Assembly (NCBI RefSeq): GCF_030406905.1
Contig: NZ_CP129137.1
Coordinates: forward strand, 2,297,001-2,361,000
Source: Streptomyces sp. HUAS CB01
GTDB lineage: Bacteria; Actinomycetota; Actinomycetes; Streptomycetales; Streptomycetaceae
Reading direction: 5' to 3'
Length of the DNA stretch: 64,000 nt
Part shown: piece by piece, positions 16,825-25,418 of the stretch
How positions within the stretch are numbered: the first letter of the stretch is position 1
Layout of the letters: every line of letters begins with the position of its first letter
Notes under the pieces: model-generated
Database searches by the model: none
What the model saw: only the letters and a program-made list of their open reading frames with translations
What the model was told of the DNA's origin: nothing
Program-made: the position numbers and the translations under genes

Positions 16825-18287
16825 CAGCTCTCGCTCCCGTATCCGGACGGCAAATGCACCATTTTGTGCTCAAAGTACTCACCGTATCCCTCGGGACCGA
16901 ACTCCCGCCCCAGCCCGGAGTTCTTGTATCCGCCGAACGGGCCAAGCATGTCGAGGCTGAACGTGTTGACGTTGTACGTGCCGGTCCTGACGCGTCCCGC
17001 GAAGTCGATGCCGTGTTCGACGTCGGCCGTCCAGACGCTGCCGCTGAGGCCGTACTCGGAGTCGTTCGCGATCGCGGCGGCCTCGTTCTCGTCGCCGTAC
17101 GGCAGCAGGCAGACGACGGGGCCGAAGATCTCCTCGCGCGCGATCCGCATCGCGTTGTCGACGCCGCCGAAGAGCGTCGGCTCGACGTACCAGCCGCGGT
17201 CGAGGCCGGCCGGACGGCCGCCGCCGGCGAGGACCTTGGCACCTTCCTCCTGGCCGATCGCGATGTAGTCGAGCGACCTCTGCTGCTGGCGGCGGGCGAC
17301 GAGCGGGCCCACCTGGGTCGCCGGGTCCAGCGGGTCGCCGGTCACCAGCGCCCCGGCCGCCGCGGCGAAGGCGTCGGCGTACTCGTCGTAGCGGGCGCGC
17401 GGGACGAGGATGCGGGTCTGGGCCACACAGGCCTGGCCGTTGTTCATCCAGGCCGCCGGGACGATGCCCTGGACGGCCGCGTCCGGGTCCGCGTCCGGCA
17501 GGATCACCGCGGCGGACTTGCCGCCGAGTTCCAGGGTGACGCGGGTGAGGTTGCGGGCGGCGACCTCCATCACCCGCCTGCCGGCCGCGACCGAACCGGT
17601 GAAGGAGACCTTGTCGACGCCGGGGTGCCCGACGAGGTACTCGCTGACCTCGCGGTCGGCGGGGAGGATCGACAGCACGCCCTCGGGCAGACCCGCCTCA
17701 CGCACGATGTCGGCCAGGATGTAGGCGTCGAGCGGGGATTCGGGCGAGGGCTTCAGGACCACGGCGCAGCCGGCGAGCAGGGCGGGCGCGAGCTTGGCCG
17801 CGGCGACGAACTGCGGGACGTTCCACGGGGCGACGGCCGCGACCACGCCGACCGGTTCGCGCCGGACGAGGAGCGGGCCGAGGACCCCGCCGCGCCGCTC
17901 CTCGTAGGTGAAGTCGCGGGCGACGGTGATGGCCGCGTCCCAGACCATCATGGCGCCGAGCGCCTGGGCCAGGACGCTCCAGGAGTAGGGCGACCCGTTC
18001 TGCGAGCTGATCGAGCGGGCGATCTCCTCGTGCCGTACGGCGATCGCGTCCTTGATCCTGCCGACGACCTCGATGCGCTCCTCGAGCGGCGTCCTCGGCC
18101 AGGGACCGCGGTCGAAGGCGGCCCGTGCGGCTGCCACGGCACGGTCCACGTCGGCCTGCGAGGCGTGCGGGACGCGCCCGATGACCTGCTCGGTGTGCGG
18201 CGAGACGACCTCGATGGTGTCCGTGCCGAGGGGATCGACCAGCTCCCCGCCGATGAAGAGTTTTCCGTGCTCGACCAGTTCGGTCAT
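16824..18287 (-). CDS. NAD(P)-dependent aldehyde dehydrogenase
   Basis: A 487-residue aldehyde dehydrogenase of normal length. The catalytic Glu lies in TLELGGKSAAVIL (about residue 256) and the catalytic Cys in NNGQACVAQTR (about 290), with the cofactor-binding FTGSVAAGRRV just before. It is coupled to the ferredoxin gene, and its promoter carries a degenerate copy of the 15-bp sterol-gene palindrome. A likely role is oxidation of the aldehyde made after CYP125 attack on the sterol side chain, but other aldehydes are possible. Confidence 0.88.
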   Translation of the reverse strand: MTELVEHGKLFIGGELVDPLGTDTIEVVSPHTEQVIGRVPHASQADVDRAVAAARAAFDRGPWPRTPLEERIEVVGRIKDAIAVRHEEIARSISSQNGSPYSWSVLAQALGAMMVWDAAITVARDFTYEERRGGVLGPLLVRREPVGVVAAVAPWNVPQFVAAAKLAPALLAGCAVVLKPSPESPLDAYILADIVREAGLPEGVLSILPADREVSEYLVGHPGVDKVSFTGSVAAGRRVMEVAARNLTRVTLELGGKSAAVILPDADPDAAVQGIVPAAWMNNGQACVAQTRILVPRARYDEYADAFAAAAGALVTGDPLDPATQVGPLVARRQQQRSLDYIAIGQEEGAKVLAGGGRPAGLDRGWYVEPTLFGGVDNAMRIAREEIFGPVVCLLPYGDENEAAAIANDSEYGLSGSVWTADVEHGIDFAGRVRTGTYNVNTFSLDMLGPFGGYKNSGLGREFGPEGYGEYFEHKMVHLPSGYGSES

Positions 18288-18333
18288 GACGACTGCCTCC
18301 CGCGACCCCGGCTCTCCGAGCCCTCCAACTTTC

Positions 18334-18348
18334 CTGACGGTGTTTCAG
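18334..18348. promoter_or_regulatory. Second sterol-gene palindrome, copy 3 (degenerate)
   Basis: CTGACGGTGTTTCAG agrees with the 8266 copy at 12 of 15 positions and lies 47 bases before the aldehyde dehydrogenase start. Confidence 0.4.
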
Positions 18349-18535
18349 AAATGCCAACCGAATGAACAGATACCAGTTCCCGCCGGAGGAGTCCACGGCC
18401 GGAACCCGCCCCCGGGAAGGAGGCGCGCGGACACGGATCCGATCCCGGAGGCGACCTCGGACGCGGACCGACACCACCGGCCGCGACCCCGCACACCGCC
18501 GAACCCTTTGCAATAAGGTCGACTTGGGCGACCAT

Positions 18536-18549
18536 TGGAACGGGTTCTC
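18536..18549. promoter_or_regulatory. Probable KstR-type operator before the metallo-hydrolase
   Basis: TGGAACGGGTTCTC keeps AAC and GTT with the right spacing and differs from TnnAACnnGTTnnA only at the last base. It lies 34 bases before the metallo-hydrolase start. Confidence 0.5.
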
Positions 18550-18582
18550 GTTCCTGGGCCCGGCCGCGAGGATGGGGAGCCG

Positions 18583-19623
18583 ATGACGCGGGTGACGGAG
18601 CACGGCGGCGGTGTGTGGTCCCTCAAGGTCCCCATCCCGGACAACCCCCTGGGCCACACCCTGGTCCACGTCCTCGACACCGGCCGCGGGCCCGTCCTCG
18701 TCGACACCGGATGGGACGACCCCGCGTCCTGGACGGAGCTCTCGGACGGCCTCGCCGAGCTCGGCCTCGCGCCGGCCGACGTCCACGGCGTACTCGTCAC
18801 CCACCACCACCCCGACCACCACGGGCTGTCCGGCAGGGTCCGCGAGGCGTCCGGCGCGTGGATCGCGATGCACGCGGCGGACATCGCCGTCGTCCGCCGC
18901 ACGCGGGAGGCCCGGCCCGGGGCCTGGCTCGACTACCTGGCCGGGAAGCTCGCCGCCGTCGGCGCACCGGAGGAGCACCTCGCCCCGCTGCTCGCGGCCC
19001 GCGAGAGCGGCCGGGCGCGGACCCTTCCCGGGCTGCGGGCGGCCCTCCCCGACCGCGAGATCGCACCCGGCGAGCTGCTGGACCTCGCCGGGCGGCGACT
19101 GCGGGCCGTCTGGACTCCCGGCCACACGCCCGGCCATGTGTGCCTGCACCTGGAGGAGGACCATCCGGCGAACCTCCCCGGCCGGGGCCGCCTGTTCTCC
19201 GGCGACCATCTGCTCCCCGGCATCAGCCCCCACATCGGCCTGTACGAGGATCCCGACGACTCCACGGTCACCGACCCCCTCGGCGACTACCTGGACTCCC
19301 TGGAACGCGTGGGCCGTCTCGGCGCCGCCGAGGTGCTCCCGGCGCACCAGCACCCCTTCACCGACGCCACGGCCCGGGTCCGGGAGCTCCTCGCCCACCA
19401 CGAGGAGCGGCTGACCGGGCTGCTGTCCCTCCTCGCCGCACCGCTCACCCCCTGGCGGCTGGCCGAGCGCATGGAGTGGAACCGGCCGTGGGACGAGATC
19501 CCCTACGGCTCCCGCACCATCGCCGTCTCGGAGGCCGAGGCCCATCTGCGGCGCCTGGTGAAGCTGGGCCGCGTGGAGGCGGTGCCGGGCAGCGACCCGG
19601 TGGCGTACGTCGCGGTGGGCTGA
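18583..19623 (+). CDS. Metallo-beta-lactamase-fold hydrolase
   Basis: A 346-residue MBL-fold protein. The metal site is clear: THHHPDHHG at residues 73-81, then WTPGHTPGHVC and LFSGDHLLPG, and a late His in LPAHQHPF. The C-terminal 80 residues (from about 265) look like a winged-helix-type cap, as in LACTB2-like and thioesterase-like members. The ATG at 18583 has GGGGAG upstream; a TTG at 18535 is within the operator. The KstR-like box suggests it belongs to the sterol regulon, perhaps as a CoA-thioester or lactone hydrolase. That is inference. Confidence 0.82.
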   Translation: MTRVTEHGGGVWSLKVPIPDNPLGHTLVHVLDTGRGPVLVDTGWDDPASWTELSDGLAELGLAPADVHGVLVTHHHPDHHGLSGRVREASGAWIAMHAADIAVVRRTREARPGAWLDYLAGKLAAVGAPEEHLAPLLAARESGRARTLPGLRAALPDREIAPGELLDLAGRRLRAVWTPGHTPGHVCLHLEEDHPANLPGRGRLFSGDHLLPGISPHIGLYEDPDDSTVTDPLGDYLDSLERVGRLGAAEVLPAHQHPFTDATARVRELLAHHEERLTGLLSLLAAPLTPWRLAERMEWNRPWDEIPYGSRTIAVSEAEAHLRRLVKLGRVEAVPGSDPVAYVAVG

Positions 19624-19892
19624 GCCGGCGGGGTGCGGGCGACGGCGGGCCCGGACCGCACCGGGGCCCAGGTGAACCGGACTCTCACGCCGGGGATGAC
19701 GGACCCGCCGGGATCCGCACGGACCGGACCCGTCGCGGAAGCCGCCGGGCTGAACCGAGCCACGCCCGAGCCGGAGCGCCACCCCGGTACCGCCGGGTCC
19801 CGCCAAGATCCACCGCGAGGCACGGTGGGCACGGCCGCCGGGGCTCATGCCGCACCCGGCCGCCCGTCCCGAGGGACGGGGATTACGGGCCG
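19624..19892. other. Gene-free interval before the riboswitch
   Basis: About 270 bp of GC-rich sequence after the metallo-hydrolase, with no supported gene. The promoter of the cobalamin operon must lie towards its right end, but no clear -10/-35 pair stands out. Confidence 0.4.
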
Positions 19893-20085
19893 GTAGAGTG
19901 TGCGAGTCGTCATCACACCCGTACGGGGGGAAGCCGGTGCGAATCCGGCGCTGACCCGCAGCCGTGAGCCGCCGTCGCAGGCGGTGAGTCGGAATGCCCC
20001 GTACCGGCCGTGACCGGCTCGTGCCATCGGGACCGGCCCGCTGGCAGGCACCGTCGAGGAATACGGGGCCGGAGCCTGGTACCTC
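19893..20085 (+). promoter_or_regulatory. Cobalamin (B12) riboswitch
   Basis: The conserved core is easily read: AAGCCGGTGCGAATCCGGCG, then CTGACCCGCAGCCGTGA (19931-19967), GAGTCGGAATGCC near 19986, and the B12-box region GGGGCCGGAGCCTGG near 20064. Adenosylcobalamin binding is expected to fold the leader and block expression of the five-gene transport operon, whose first start codon is 45 bp further on. Confidence 0.92.
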
Positions 20086-20129
20086 AGCGTGCCTGTGCCC
20101 GGCTCCCCGCAGGAGAGGCCCAGCCCGCC

Positions 20130-21389
20130 ATGTCCGTTCGCCGCAGCGCAGCAGCGCTCGCCGCCGCTTCCGCCGTGCTCTGCGCGGCCGCTGCCCCCGC
20201 GGCGACGGCCGCCCCCACGCCCTCCCCCTCGGCCGCGCTCCCGGCCGGGCTGTACGGCACGAAGGACCCGACCTACGACGGTGTGTGGCGGCAGTCGCTG
20301 GCGCTGCTCGCCCAGGACGTCGTCAAGACCGTGCCCGCCGAGCAGGCCGTCGACTGGCTCACCGGGCAGCAGTGCGACAACGGCGGCTTCGCCTCCTACC
20401 GTGCCGACGCGTCCCGGCCGTGCGACGCGAAGACGATGCTGGACACCAACGCCACCGCCGCCGCGGTGCAGGCCCTGCGTGCCCTCGGCGGCCACGGGGA
20501 CGCCGTGGACAAGGGCCTCGAGTGGCTGAAGTCGGTGCAGAACGAGGACGGCGGCTGGAGCTACAACCCCGGCATGCCCTCCGACGCGAACTCCACGTCC
20601 GTCGTGATCGGCGCCTTCGCCGCGGCGAAGGCGCGGCCCGGCGAGGTGAAGTCGAAGAGCGGCAGGAGCCCGTTCGACGCGCTGGTCACGTTCGCCGTGC
20701 CGTGCGCGGACAAGACCGGCGGCGGCGCGTTCGCCTACCAGCCCGACAAGACCGGCAAGCTGCTCGCCAACGGCGACGCCACCGCGGCCGCCGTGCTCGC
20801 CGGGCTGGGCCGCGGACTGGTCGTCTCCGGCCCGGAGCCGGACGGTTCCCCCGCCGCCTGCGACTCCCCGGCGAAGGCCACCCCCGAGCAGTCGGCCCGC
20901 AACGGCGCCGCGTACCTGGCCAGGACGCTGGCGAAGACCGGCCACCTGGACTCGCCGCCGATGCCCGGCGCCACCGACCCGGCGCCGCTGCCCGACTTCG
21001 GCAACACCGCGGACGCGGTCCTCGCGCTCTCCGCCGCCGGGCACGGCGACAAGGCGGACAAGTCGGTCCAGTGGCTGGAGAAGAACTCCGCCGCCTGGGC
21101 GAAGGACGGCGGCCCGGCCGCGTACGCGCAGCTGATCCTCGCCGCGCACGCCCACGGCGACGACCCGCGGGACTTCGGCGGCGCCGACCTCGTCCGGCAG
21201 CTGAACGCGACCGGTCCCGCGCCGGTCTCCACCACCGCGCCGCCCGCCCCGAGGGCGCAGGGCGAGGCCGGCGAGGAGCACAAGGGCGGCGACAGCGCCG
21301 GCATCTGGTGGATCGTCGGGGCCGGTCTCGCCGCCGGAGCCGGCATCGGCATCCTGATCAGCGGCCGCAGGAAGAACAAGCAGCAGTGA
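20130..21389 (+). CDS. Secreted, anchored alpha/alpha-barrel protein resembling intrinsic factor
   Basis: A 419-residue exported protein. A signal peptide (about 1-30, ending PAATAAPT) is followed by an alpha/alpha barrel of prenyltransferase/terpene-cyclase type repeats (LTGQQCDNGGFASY, SVQNEDGGWSYNPG), a Pro/Ala/Gly linker and one C-terminal membrane helix (IWWIVGAGLAAGAGIGILIS) with a basic tail. No cyclase DxDD motif is seen. The barrel fold, export and riboswitch control recall the B12-binding alpha-domain of transcobalamin and intrinsic factor. A role in catching cobalamin at the cell surface is inference. Its stop overlaps the next start by 4 bp. Confidence 0.8.
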   Translation: MSVRRSAAALAAASAVLCAAAAPAATAAPTPSPSAALPAGLYGTKDPTYDGVWRQSLALLAQDVVKTVPAEQAVDWLTGQQCDNGGFASYRADASRPCDAKTMLDTNATAAAVQALRALGGHGDAVDKGLEWLKSVQNEDGGWSYNPGMPSDANSTSVVIGAFAAAKARPGEVKSKSGRSPFDALVTFAVPCADKTGGGAFAYQPDKTGKLLANGDATAAAVLAGLGRGLVVSGPEPDGSPAACDSPAKATPEQSARNGAAYLARTLAKTGHLDSPPMPGATDPAPLPDFGNTADAVLALSAAGHGDKADKSVQWLEKNSAAWAKDGGPAAYAQLILAAHAHGDDPRDFGGADLVRQLNATGPAPVSTTAPPAPRAQGEAGEEHKGGDSAGIWWIVGAGLAAGAGIGILISGRRKNKQQ

Positions 21390-22069
21390 TACGCAGGCGG
21401 CTGACCGCGCTCCTCCTCGTGCTCGGCGCCGTGCTGACGGTGCCGGGCACGGCGGGACAGGCCCACGCGGCCGGTTACCGGTACTGGTCGTTCTGGCAGT
21501 CCGGCGGCGCGGCCTGGGCCTACGCCACCCAGGGGCCGGCGACGGCGAGGCCCGCCGACGGCACGGTGGACGGATACCGCTTCTCCGTCAGTTCCGACTC
21601 GCAGGACTCGGCGAAGCCGCGTACCGCTCCCTCCTTCTCGGAGCTGTGCGCGGACACGCCCGCGAAGCCCGGCACCAAGCGGGTCGGCGTCGTGGTCGAC
21701 TTCGGCACCGGGGCGGACGCCCCGTCCGGTGAACGGCCCCCGTCCACGCCGGCGTCCGGCTGTGCCGTGGTCCCCTCGGACGCGACCAGCGCGGAGGCCC
21801 TGGCGGCGGTGGCCAAGCCCCTCCGCTACAACGCGGACGCGCTGCTGTGCGCGATCTCCGGATATCCGAGGACGGGCTGCGGCGAGCAGGTCTCGGCCGG
21901 GGACCCGGCGCCCGACGAGCCCGGCGCGTCCTCGCCGTCGGCCGGGAAGACCGCCGGGACGGCCGGGCGGGCGGGCGACGAGGGCCCCTCTCTCGGGCTC
22001 TTCGCCGGTATCGCCGCCGTCCTCGCGCTGGGCGGGGCGGCTTTCCGGCAGTCGCGTCGCCGCGGATGA
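21386..22069 (+). CDS. Secreted, anchored partner protein in the B12 operon (SCO2322-like)
   Basis: A 227-residue protein with a signal peptide (LTALLLVLGAVLTVPG, cleavage near QAHA-AG), a soluble domain of about 140 residues starting GYRYWSFWQSGGAAWAYATQ and holding four Cys (two in ALLCAISGYPRTGCGE), a Gly/Ser/Ala-rich linker and a C-terminal helix LGLFAGIAAVLALGGAAF with RQSRRRG tail. It resembles the Streptomyces family named after SCO2322, whose function is not known to me. GTGA overlaps join it to both neighbours. It may be the second half of a surface cobalamin receptor. Confidence 0.72.
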   Translation: MIRRRLTALLLVLGAVLTVPGTAGQAHAAGYRYWSFWQSGGAAWAYATQGPATARPADGTVDGYRFSVSSDSQDSAKPRTAPSFSELCADTPAKPGTKRVGVVVDFGTGADAPSGERPPSTPASGCAVVPSDATSAEALAAVAKPLRYNADALLCAISGYPRTGCGEQVSAGDPAPDEPGASSPSAGKTAGTAGRAGDEGPSLGLFAGIAAVLALGGAAFRQSRRRG

Positions 22070-23493
22070 CCGGTCCGCCTGTGCCCGCGCCGCCGGACGG
22101 TCCCGAGCAGCCGGCCGGACTCCGGCTGCTCGGCGGCGTCCCGCGCCCCCGGCCGGCCGGCCCGGAGCCGGGCACGCACCCGGGCCCCGGAAGCGGGCGG
22201 AGCGACGGGAGCGGTGCCGTGCGCGAACGCGGTGGGAACGGACGCGCGGAAGGCGAACGCGGTGCGCGCGAAATCGGTGCGGGCCGTCCCGGGGAGACCG
22301 AACGCGGTGCGGGCCGGCCCGGGGAGGGCCGGCTCGGTGAGAGCGGGCGCCGTGGGTTCGGCCGTGCCCCGCGGCAGCGCCGGCCGCTCGGCGGGGCCCT
22401 GCGCGCTCCGCGCGCCGCCCGGAGCAACGCGCTGCACGCCGGCGCCTGGTGGGTCTGGGCGCTCGGCCTCGCCACCGCCGCCTCACGGACGACCAACCCC
22501 CTCCTCCTCGGGATGCTGGTGGGCGTCGCCGGGTACGTCGTGGCGGCCCGGCGCACCGACGCGCCCTGGGCCCGTTCGTACGGCGCCTTCGTCAAGCTGG
22601 GCCTCGCCGTGATCGCCGTCCGGCTGGTGTTCTCCGTCGCCCTCGGTTCACCCGTCCCGGGCACCCACGTCCTGGTCACGCTGCCCGAGGTGCCCCTGCC
22701 GGACTGGGCGCAGGGCGTCAGGATCGGCGGCCGGGTGACGGCGGAGCAGGTGGTGTTCGCGCTGTACGACGGGGCGAAGCTGGCGACCCTGCTGATCTGC
22801 CTCGGCGCGGCGAACGCGCTCGCGAACCCGGCCCGGCTGCTGAAGTCGCTACCGGGTGCGCTGTACGAGGCGGGGGTCGCGGTCGTCGTCGCCATGACGT
22901 TCGCACCGAACATGGTCGCCGACGTGTTCCGGCTCCGTACCGCGCGGAGGCTGCGGGGGCGGCCGACCGGCGGGGTGAAGGCCGTCCTGCAGATCGGGTT
23001 GCCGGTCCTGGAGGGGGCGCTGGAGCGGTCGGTCGCGGTCGCCGCGTCCATGGACGCGCGCGGCTACGGCCGTACCGCGCGGGTGCCGCCCGCCGTGCGG
23101 CACACCACCACCGCGCTCACCCTCGGCGGGCTGCTCGGTGTGTGCGCCGGTTCGTACGGGCTGCTCGCCGCGGAGGGCGCGGGGTACGGACTCCCCGTGC
23201 TGCTGGGCGGGTTCACGGCGGCGCTCGGCGGGCTGTGGCTCGGTGGCCGGCGCCAGGTCCGCACCCGCTACCGCCCGGACCGGTGGGGTCCGCGGGCCTG
23301 GCTGGTGGCGGGTTCCGGCGTCGTCGTGGCGGCGCTGATGATCCGCGCGGGTGCGTACGAGCCCGCCGCGCTGCATCCCGGTGTCGTACCCCTGACCGCG
23401 CCGGCCCTGCCGCTGTGGCCCGCCGCGGCCGTCCTGGTGGGCCTGCTGCCCGCGTTCGTCGCCCCCGTGCCGCCGAAGGAGCCCTCGTCATGA
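22066..23493 (+). CDS. ECF transporter T component (CbiQ-like) with long disordered N-terminus
   Basis: A 475-residue protein. The C-terminal 350 residues form an EcfT membrane protein with about six hydrophobic segments and the coupling-helix motif SMDARGYGR, which docks on the ATPases. The first 115 residues are unusual: a Gly/Arg/Glu/Pro-rich disordered extension with repeats such as GAGRPGETERGAGRPGEG. EcfT proteins are usually about 250 residues. The ATG at 22066 overlaps the previous stop (ATGA). With the A-A and S proteins it completes an ECF vitamin importer, here for cobalamin by riboswitch context. Confidence 0.85.
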   Translation: MTGPPVPAPPDGPEQPAGLRLLGGVPRPRPAGPEPGTHPGPGSGRSDGSGAVRERGGNGRAEGERGAREIGAGRPGETERGAGRPGEGRLGESGRRGFGRAPRQRRPLGGALRAPRAARSNALHAGAWWVWALGLATAASRTTNPLLLGMLVGVAGYVVAARRTDAPWARSYGAFVKLGLAVIAVRLVFSVALGSPVPGTHVLVTLPEVPLPDWAQGVRIGGRVTAEQVVFALYDGAKLATLLICLGAANALANPARLLKSLPGALYEAGVAVVVAMTFAPNMVADVFRLRTARRLRGRPTGGVKAVLQIGLPVLEGALERSVAVAASMDARGYGRTARVPPAVRHTTTALTLGGLLGVCAGSYGLLAAEGAGYGLPVLLGGFTAALGGLWLGGRRQVRTRYRPDRWGPRAWLVAGSGVVVAALMIRAGAYEPAALHPGVVPLTAPALPLWPAAAVLVGLLPAFVAPVPPKEPSS

Positions 23494-25418
23494 TCCGCTT
23501 CGAGAACGTCTCGGTGACGTACGGCGACGCCGGGGGGCCGCCGACGGTCTCCGGGGTGGACCTCACCGTCCCTGAGGGCGAGCTCGTCCTGCTGGTCGGG
23601 CCCTCGGGAGTCGGCAAGTCGACACTGCTGGGGGCGGTCTCCGGGCTGGTGCCGCACTTCACGGGCGGCACGCTGCGCGGCCGGGTGACGGTCGACGGGC
23701 GCGACACCCGCACCCACAGGCCGCGCGAACTCGCCGACGTCGTCGGCACGGTGGGTCAGGATCCGCTCGCGCACTTCGTCACCGACACCGTCGAGGACGA
23801 GCTGGCGTACGGCATGGAGTCGCTGGGGCTGGCGCCCGACGTGATGCGCCGCCGGGTCGAGGAGACGCTGGACCTGCTGGGGCTGGCGGAGCTGCGCGAC
23901 CGTCCCCTCTCGACCCTCTCGGGCGGGCAGCGGCAGCGGGTCGCGATCGGGTCCGTGCTGACCCCGCACCCGAAGGTGCTGGTCCTCGACGAGCCGACGT
24001 CTGCGCTCGACCCGGCCGCGGCGGAGGAGGTGCTGGCGGTGCTGCAGCGGCTCGTCCACGACCTGGGGACGACGGTCCTGATGGCCGAGCACCGGCTGGA
24101 GCGGGTGGTGCAGTACGCGGACCGGGTCGTCCTGATGCCCGCGCCCGGCGAGCCCCCGGTGGCCGGCGCCCCGGCCGACGTCATGTCGTTCTCGCCCGTC
24201 CGCCCCCCGGTCGTCACCCTCGGCCGTCTCGCGGGCTGGTCCCCCCTCCCCCTCTCCGTCCGCGACGCCCGCCGCCGCGCGGGCGCACTGCGCGAACGAC
24301 TGGCGGGCGCGAGCGCGCCCGGCTCGCGCCCGCCGGGCGGTTCGGCGGGCGGGCCCGGTCACCCGCCGACGACCCGGACGTCCGCGCCGGCCGGCGCGGA
24401 CGCGGCCGGGGCCGCCCCCGAACCGAGCGGCACCTCGGCACCGCAGGCACCCCCAGCCGCGGGGCCGGGCACCACAGGAGCCCGCGCGGCCGCCGGGGGC
24501 CCCGCCGAGCGGGCTCCCGGCGCGGCGGAATCGGCGCGTGACGCTGCCGGCGCCGGTCGCGTTCGCCGGGCCGCCGGGGGACGCCGAGGGCTGGGCGCCC
24601 TCTTCCCGTGGGCCGGGCGACGGCGGTCGGCGCGGGGCGGGGAGCCCGCCGCGGAGGCCCATGACCCGGCCGTGCTCGCGGAGGTCACGCGCCTCGGGGT
24701 GCGGCGCGGACGGGTCGAGGCGCTGCGGCGGGTCGATCTGGTGGTCGCGCCCGGGGAGACCGTCGCGCTCATGGGCCGTAACGGCGCCGGGAAGTCGACG
24801 CTGCTGGGCAGCCTCGTCGGCATGGTCGAACCGGCGTCGGGGACGGTCCGGGTCGGTGGGCGCACGCCGCACCGCACCCCGCCGGCCCAGCTGGTACGAC
24901 GGGTCGCGCTCGTCCCCCAGGAACCCCGGGACCTGCTGTACGCCGACACGGTCGGGGCCGAGTGCGCCGCCGCGGACGCGGACGCCGGGGCCGTGCCGGG
25001 AACCTGCCGGGACCTGGTCTCCACGCTGCTCCCGGGAGTGGCGGACGACACCCATCCGCGCGATCTGTCCGAAGGGCAGCGGCTGGCGCTCGCCCTCGCG
25101 ATCGTGCTGGCCGCCCGCCCTCCGCTGCTCCTGCTCGACGAGCCGACCCGCGGTCTCGACTACGCGGCGAAGTCGCGGCTCGTCACCGTGCTGCGCGGTC
25201 TCACGGCCGAGGGCCACGGCATCGTGATGGCCACCCACGACGTGGAGCTCGCCGCCGAGATCGCGGACCGTGTGGTGATCCTCGCGGGCGGCGAGGTCGT
25301 GGCGGACGGCCCGACGGCCGACGTGGTCGTCTCGTCCCCCGCCTTCGCCCCCCAGGTCGCCAAGATCCTCGCCCCCCAGCCGTGGCTCACCGTCGCCCAG
25401 GTGGAGGCCGCCCTGTGA
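23490..25418 (+). CDS. ECF transporter fused double ATPase
   Basis: A 642-residue protein joining two ABC ATPase domains. Domain 1 has Walker A GPSGVGKST (about 37-45), signature LSGGQRQR and Walker B VLVLDEPTSALD. Domain 2, after a disordered Pro/Ala/Gly linker of about 130 residues, has GRNGAGKST, LSEGQRLALA and LLLLDEPTRGLD. Both sites look intact. It powers the EcfT/S complex from the cytoplasmic side. It starts with ATGA overlap after EcfT and its stop overlaps the S-component start. Confidence 0.92.
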   Translation: MIRFENVSVTYGDAGGPPTVSGVDLTVPEGELVLLVGPSGVGKSTLLGAVSGLVPHFTGGTLRGRVTVDGRDTRTHRPRELADVVGTVGQDPLAHFVTDTVEDELAYGMESLGLAPDVMRRRVEETLDLLGLAELRDRPLSTLSGGQRQRVAIGSVLTPHPKVLVLDEPTSALDPAAAEEVLAVLQRLVHDLGTTVLMAEHRLERVVQYADRVVLMPAPGEPPVAGAPADVMSFSPVRPPVVTLGRLAGWSPLPLSVRDARRRAGALRERLAGASAPGSRPPGGSAGGPGHPPTTRTSAPAGADAAGAAPEPSGTSAPQAPPAAGPGTTGARAAAGGPAERAPGAAESARDAAGAGRVRRAAGGRRGLGALFPWAGRRRSARGGEPAAEAHDPAVLAEVTRLGVRRGRVEALRRVDLVVAPGETVALMGRNGAGKSTLLGSLVGMVEPASGTVRVGGRTPHRTPPAQLVRRVALVPQEPRDLLYADTVGAECAAADADAGAVPGTCRDLVSTLLPGVADDTHPRDLSEGQRLALALAIVLAARPPLLLLDEPTRGLDYAAKSRLVTVLRGLTAEGHGIVMATHDVELAAEIADRVVILAGGEVVADGPTADVVVSSPAFAPQVAKILAPQPWLTVAQVEAAL

